A stretch of DNA of 64,000 bases from assembly GCA_036823295.1 (NCBI GenBank), contig DAISGD010000013.1, forward strand, positions 1-64,000. Direction: 5' to 3'. Position 1 is the first letter of the stretch. Each line of letters begins with the position of its first letter. Below are positions 61,519-64,000 of the stretch, piece after piece. The translations under genes and the position numbers were made by a program. The DNA is from UBA4742 sp002403895 (GTDB lineage: Bacteria; Actinomycetota; Acidimicrobiia; Acidimicrobiales; Acidimicrobilacustridaceae). The notes below the pieces were generated by a model, which saw nothing but the letters and a program-made list of their open reading frames with translations, was not told where the DNA came from and did no database searches.

Positions 61519-62343
61519 GTGCGGCTCGTCACGGAACTCCTCGTCGTGCGCCCCGGGGTGCTGGCCATCCTCCCCGTGGTTGCCGCGCTCCTCTGGCTGT
61601 GGGCCGCGGTGGCCGTGGTCATCTGGATCCTTCGGCTGATACGGCGAGTCCGTCGACCCTCAGCCGCAACGTTGCCGGCGCCGGGCGAGCTGGGGTCGGC
61701 GCCAGTAGCCGGGTGGAGCTCCCCGCCGTCGGCGAGTCCGTCTACCCCGACTCTGTCCACCATCGACCTGACTGACGATCCCGCGGTGGGCCCGTCGGCC
61801 ACCACCATGCCGTCTCCCACCGACATCCCGTCTCCCCCGACCGCCCCGGCGAGCGCGGACGGGCCAGCAGGGGCCGACGTGGCCACGCCCTTTGCCGGCG
61901 TCGCCGACCCGCCCGCGTCTGACGAGGAGGGCCGGACGGGCTTCTTCGCCCCCACCCCCGGCTCCGGACCGCCCGGGATCTCCGAGGGCGGCCGCCTGCC
62001 CGGTGCTGGACGCCCGACGGTGGTGGAAGCACTGCGGGGCATCACCATGCCGTGCAACCTGAGCCCAGTGGTCGACGGCTCTATCTCCATCCCCAACCCG
62101 TTTCGGGTGGCGTTCCTGACGGCCGACGCCGACGCGCCCACCGTCGGAGCGGCACTGGGCGACGAGCTGCAGCGGCTGGGATTCACCCTGTCGACGCCGG
62201 CCGCCACCGAGCTTCTCGCCCGCAAGCCGGGCGTGGAGCTCCGGGTCATCCTCTACCCCACTGCCTCGGCGGCGCGGCGAGGACTCGACCTCATCTTCCC
62301 CGCCGCCCCCAGCGCGGCCGTCGGCGTCGAGCTCACCACCTGA
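61519..62343 (+). CDS. Hypothetical protein with membrane helix and C-terminal domain
   Basis: I recognise no family in this 274-residue protein. An N-terminal hydrophobic segment (about 8-38) is followed by RLIRRVRR, a long proline/serine/alanine-rich linker (about 45-175) and a compact C-terminal domain (about 180-270) with predicted beta-alpha pattern. Start choice is odd: GGAGGTG at 61498-61504 is well placed for ATG 61511, which is out of frame and gives a 42-residue frame, while the in-frame GTG at 61519 is 14 nt away. It is divergent from rarA and convergent with aspS. Confidence 0.75.
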   Translation: MRLVTELLVVRPGVLAILPVVAALLWLWAAVAVVIWILRLIRRVRRPSAATLPAPGELGSAPVAGWSSPPSASPSTPTLSTIDLTDDPAVGPSATTMPSPTDIPSPPTAPASADGPAGADVATPFAGVADPPASDEEGRTGFFAPTPGSGPPGISEGGRLPGAGRPTVVEALRGITMPCNLSPVVDGSISIPNPFRVAFLTADADAPTVGAALGDELQRLGFTLSTPAATELLARKPGVELRVILYPTASAARRGLDLIFPAAPSAAVGVELTT

Positions 62344-62411
62344 CGCTTTCTCATTGGTGACGCGTCCCCATTCTTGACGCTCGCCAGAACGCTGTCCGTC
62401 GGGTGCCGAGG

Positions 62412-64000
62412 TCAGCTCGACTTGGGCAGCAGACGCAGGCCCAACTCGGTCAGCTGGGCCGGGTCGATGGGCGTGGGTGCCGACGTGAGTGGGTCGGACC
62501 CAGATTGCGTCTTGGGGAAAGCGATCACCTCGCGGATGTTCTCCTCGCCGGCCAGCAGGGCCACCAGCCGGTCGATGCCGAAGGCGAAGCCAGCATGGGG
62601 TGGGGCGCCGAAACGGAAGGCGTCGAGCAAGAAGCCGAACTTTGCCTGCGCTTCCTCGGCCGAGATCCCCAGCAGCTCGAAGATACGGGACTGGATGTCC
62701 GGGCGGTGGATTCGCACACTGCCGGACCCCAGCTCCCAGCCGTTGAGGGTCAGGTCGTAGGCCTGGCTGCGGATCTCGAGCAGGGCAGCCGGGTCGGTCG
62801 AGTCGAGCAGGTGCCAGTCCTCGACGTGGGGCATGGTGAAGGGGTGGTGGGCCGAGATCGGCCGGCCGTCATCGGTGAAGCCCTCGAACAACGGGAAGTC
62901 GACCACCCACAAGAAATTGAAGCCGCCCTCGTTGACCGGCGGACGACCCAGCTCGAGGCGCACCAGGCCCAGGACGTGGCACGCCGCCGGTCGCTCATCG
63001 GCCACCAGCAACAGCAGGTCGCCGACCTCGGCGCCGAGCGTGGTGATGATGGCTGCCTGCTCCTCGTCGCTGAGGAACTTGGCCACCGGGGAGTTGAGCA
63101 CCAGGCCGCCGGCCTCGCCGACTTCGACTCGCATCCACACCAGGCCCTTGGCCCCCCAGCGCTTGGCCTGGTCGGTCAGCTCGTCGAGGCGCTTGCGAGT
63201 GGTGTCGGCACCGCCGGGAACCCGGATGCCCTTCACGCACGGGGCCTTGAAAGCGTTGAACTCGGTGGCGGCGAAAACAGACGTCAGCTCCACCAGTTCC
63301 ATGCCGAAGCGGGTGTCGGGCTTGTCCGAGCCGAAGCGCTCGCGGGCCTCGTGCCAGGTAATGGCCGGGAACACGGTGGTGCCGTCGGCCGAGCCGGCCG
63401 GGCGCTCTCCGGTGGCGGCCTCGGTGGCCGCCGCCACCGCCTCGGAGATGAAGGCGAGCACCTCGGCCTGGCTGACGAAGCTGGCCTCGGCGTCGAGCTG
63501 CATGAACTCGAACTGGCGGTCGGCCCGCAGGTCCTCGTCGCGCAGGCAACGGGCGATCTGGTAGTAGCGGTCGAGTCCGCCCACCATGCACAGCTGCTTG
63601 AACAGCTGCGGGCTCTGGGGAAGGGCGTAGAAGCTCCCCGGCGACAGCCGCGACGGCACGACGAAGTCCCGGGCACCCTCAGGGGTCGACGCGATCAGCA
63701 TCGGGGTCTCGATCTCGGTGAAGCCCTGGTGTTCCATGGCGGTGCGCAGGGCGCTGTTCACCTTGGCCCGGACCTGGAGGTTGCGCTGCATGCGGTCCGA
63801 CCGCAGGTCGAGGTAGCGGTAGCGCAGGCGCACCGTCTCGTCGACCTCTACCCGCTCGTCGATGGGGAACGGGGGTGGTTCCGCTGCGCTCAGGACCTCG
63901 ACCTGGCAGGGGGACAGCTCGACCTCGCCGGTGGGCAACCCGGGGTTGACCGTGCCCTCAGGCCGGGCCCGGACGGTGCCCACCACCCGCACGACGTATT
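62412..64000 (-). CDS. aspS: Aspartyl-tRNA synthetase, N-terminus outside the window
   Basis: Charges tRNA-Asp. The gene runs off the right edge; about 65 N-terminal residues (most of the OB anticodon-binding domain) are missing. What remains shows RYRYLDLR and SPQLFKQLCMVGGLDRYYQIARCLRDED in pieces (class II motif 2), the GAD insertion (about 220-345) that marks the bacterial type, and motif 3 APPHAGFAFGIDRLVALL. The open frame continues without a stop to position 64000. It ends 68 nt from the convergent plus-strand gene. Confidence 0.98.
   Translation of the reverse strand, partial: YVVRVVGTVRARPEGTVNPGLPTGEVELSPCQVEVLSAAEPPPFPIDERVEVDETVRLRYRYLDLRSDRMQRNLQVRAKVNSALRTAMEHQGFTEIETPMLIASTPEGARDFVVPSRLSPGSFYALPQSPQLFKQLCMVGGLDRYYQIARCLRDEDLRADRQFEFMQLDAEASFVSQAEVLAFISEAVAAATEAATGERPAGSADGTTVFPAITWHEARERFGSDKPDTRFGMELVELTSVFAATEFNAFKAPCVKGIRVPGGADTTRKRLDELTDQAKRWGAKGLVWMRVEVGEAGGLVLNSPVAKFLSDEEQAAIITTLGAEVGDLLLLVADERPAACHVLGLVRLELGRPPVNEGGFNFLWVVDFPLFEGFTDDGRPISAHHPFTMPHVEDWHLLDSTDPAALLEIRSQAYDLTLNGWELGSGSVRIHRPDIQSRIFELLGISAEEAQAKFGFLLDAFRFGAPPHAGFAFGIDRLVALLAGEENIREVIAFPKTQSGSDPLTSAPTPIDPAQLTELGLRLLPKSS

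Noticed and set aside
62344..62411. Terminator between the plus-strand unknown and aspS
   Set aside because: No inverted repeat with a U-run could be found in these 68 bases.

Overview
The window is core chromosome of a high-GC actinobacterium. The gene order resembles that of other Actinobacteria: infC-rpmI-rplT followed by a TrmH-type methylase, pheST, the arg cluster and tyrS; pyr genes running into mihF-gmk-rpoZ-coaBC-metK-priA; fmt-rsmB beside the rib genes; alaS-ruvX-mltG-aroE beside aroC-aroK-aroB-aroQ-efp-nusB. An actinobacterial-type mIHF and a PriA without helicase motifs fit this. The exact lineage is an inference; I lean towards Acidimicrobiia-like, mainly from the mosaic of shared synteny and unfamiliar small proteins. 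No tRNA gene, CRISPR array, insertion sequence or prophage is visible. Nearly all genes lie on the minus strand, so operons read from high to low coordinates.

Layout. 1-668: 5' end of a 16S rRNA gene and its leader, behind tyrS. 669-12168: tyrS, a small membrane protein, and the arginine operon argC-B-D-F-R-G-H with a tail of thioesterase, mpg and NUDIX genes; argJ is absent. 12263-18853: pheST, a flavin-like oxidase-fold protein, and trmH/rplT/rpmI/infC behind a structured leader with an attenuator-like hairpin. 18854-21903: DUF1844, OsmC, a cold-shock-like protein, hisG, a VIT-type transporter and a 16-bp tandem repeat. 21898-27118: an FMN-riboswitch operon ribD-ribE-ribBA-ribH that continues without a gap into a secreted, anchored protein and a PQ-loop membrane protein; a perfect KstR-like palindrome lies upstream. 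27213-31746: mogA, rsmB, fmt, def and an inverted pair of RNA methylase genes.

31705-46502: the pyrimidine superoperon pyrR-pyrB-pyrC-carA-carB-pyrD-pyrF, headed by a PyrR-binding RNA hairpin, then mihF, gmk, rpoZ, coaBC, metK and priA. 46503-56229: nusB, efp, an M24 peptidase, aroQ-B-K-C, a prepilin peptidase, a DUF4388 protein, aroE and mltG. 56226-64000: ruvX, alaS, two small membrane proteins, rarA, one plus-strand unknown and the truncated aspS.

Together these genes cover arginine, pyrimidine, flavin and shikimate synthesis, four aminoacyl-tRNA synthetases, and translation initiation, formylation and elongation factors. Neighbouring genes very often overlap by four bases; at least twelve junctions use GTGA, which suggests heavy translational coupling. 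The most interesting unexplained material is the unknown membrane pair inside the riboflavin operon with the operator upstream, the AUA start of infC with its leader, the 16-bp tandem repeats, and several long inverted repeats at gene junctions.
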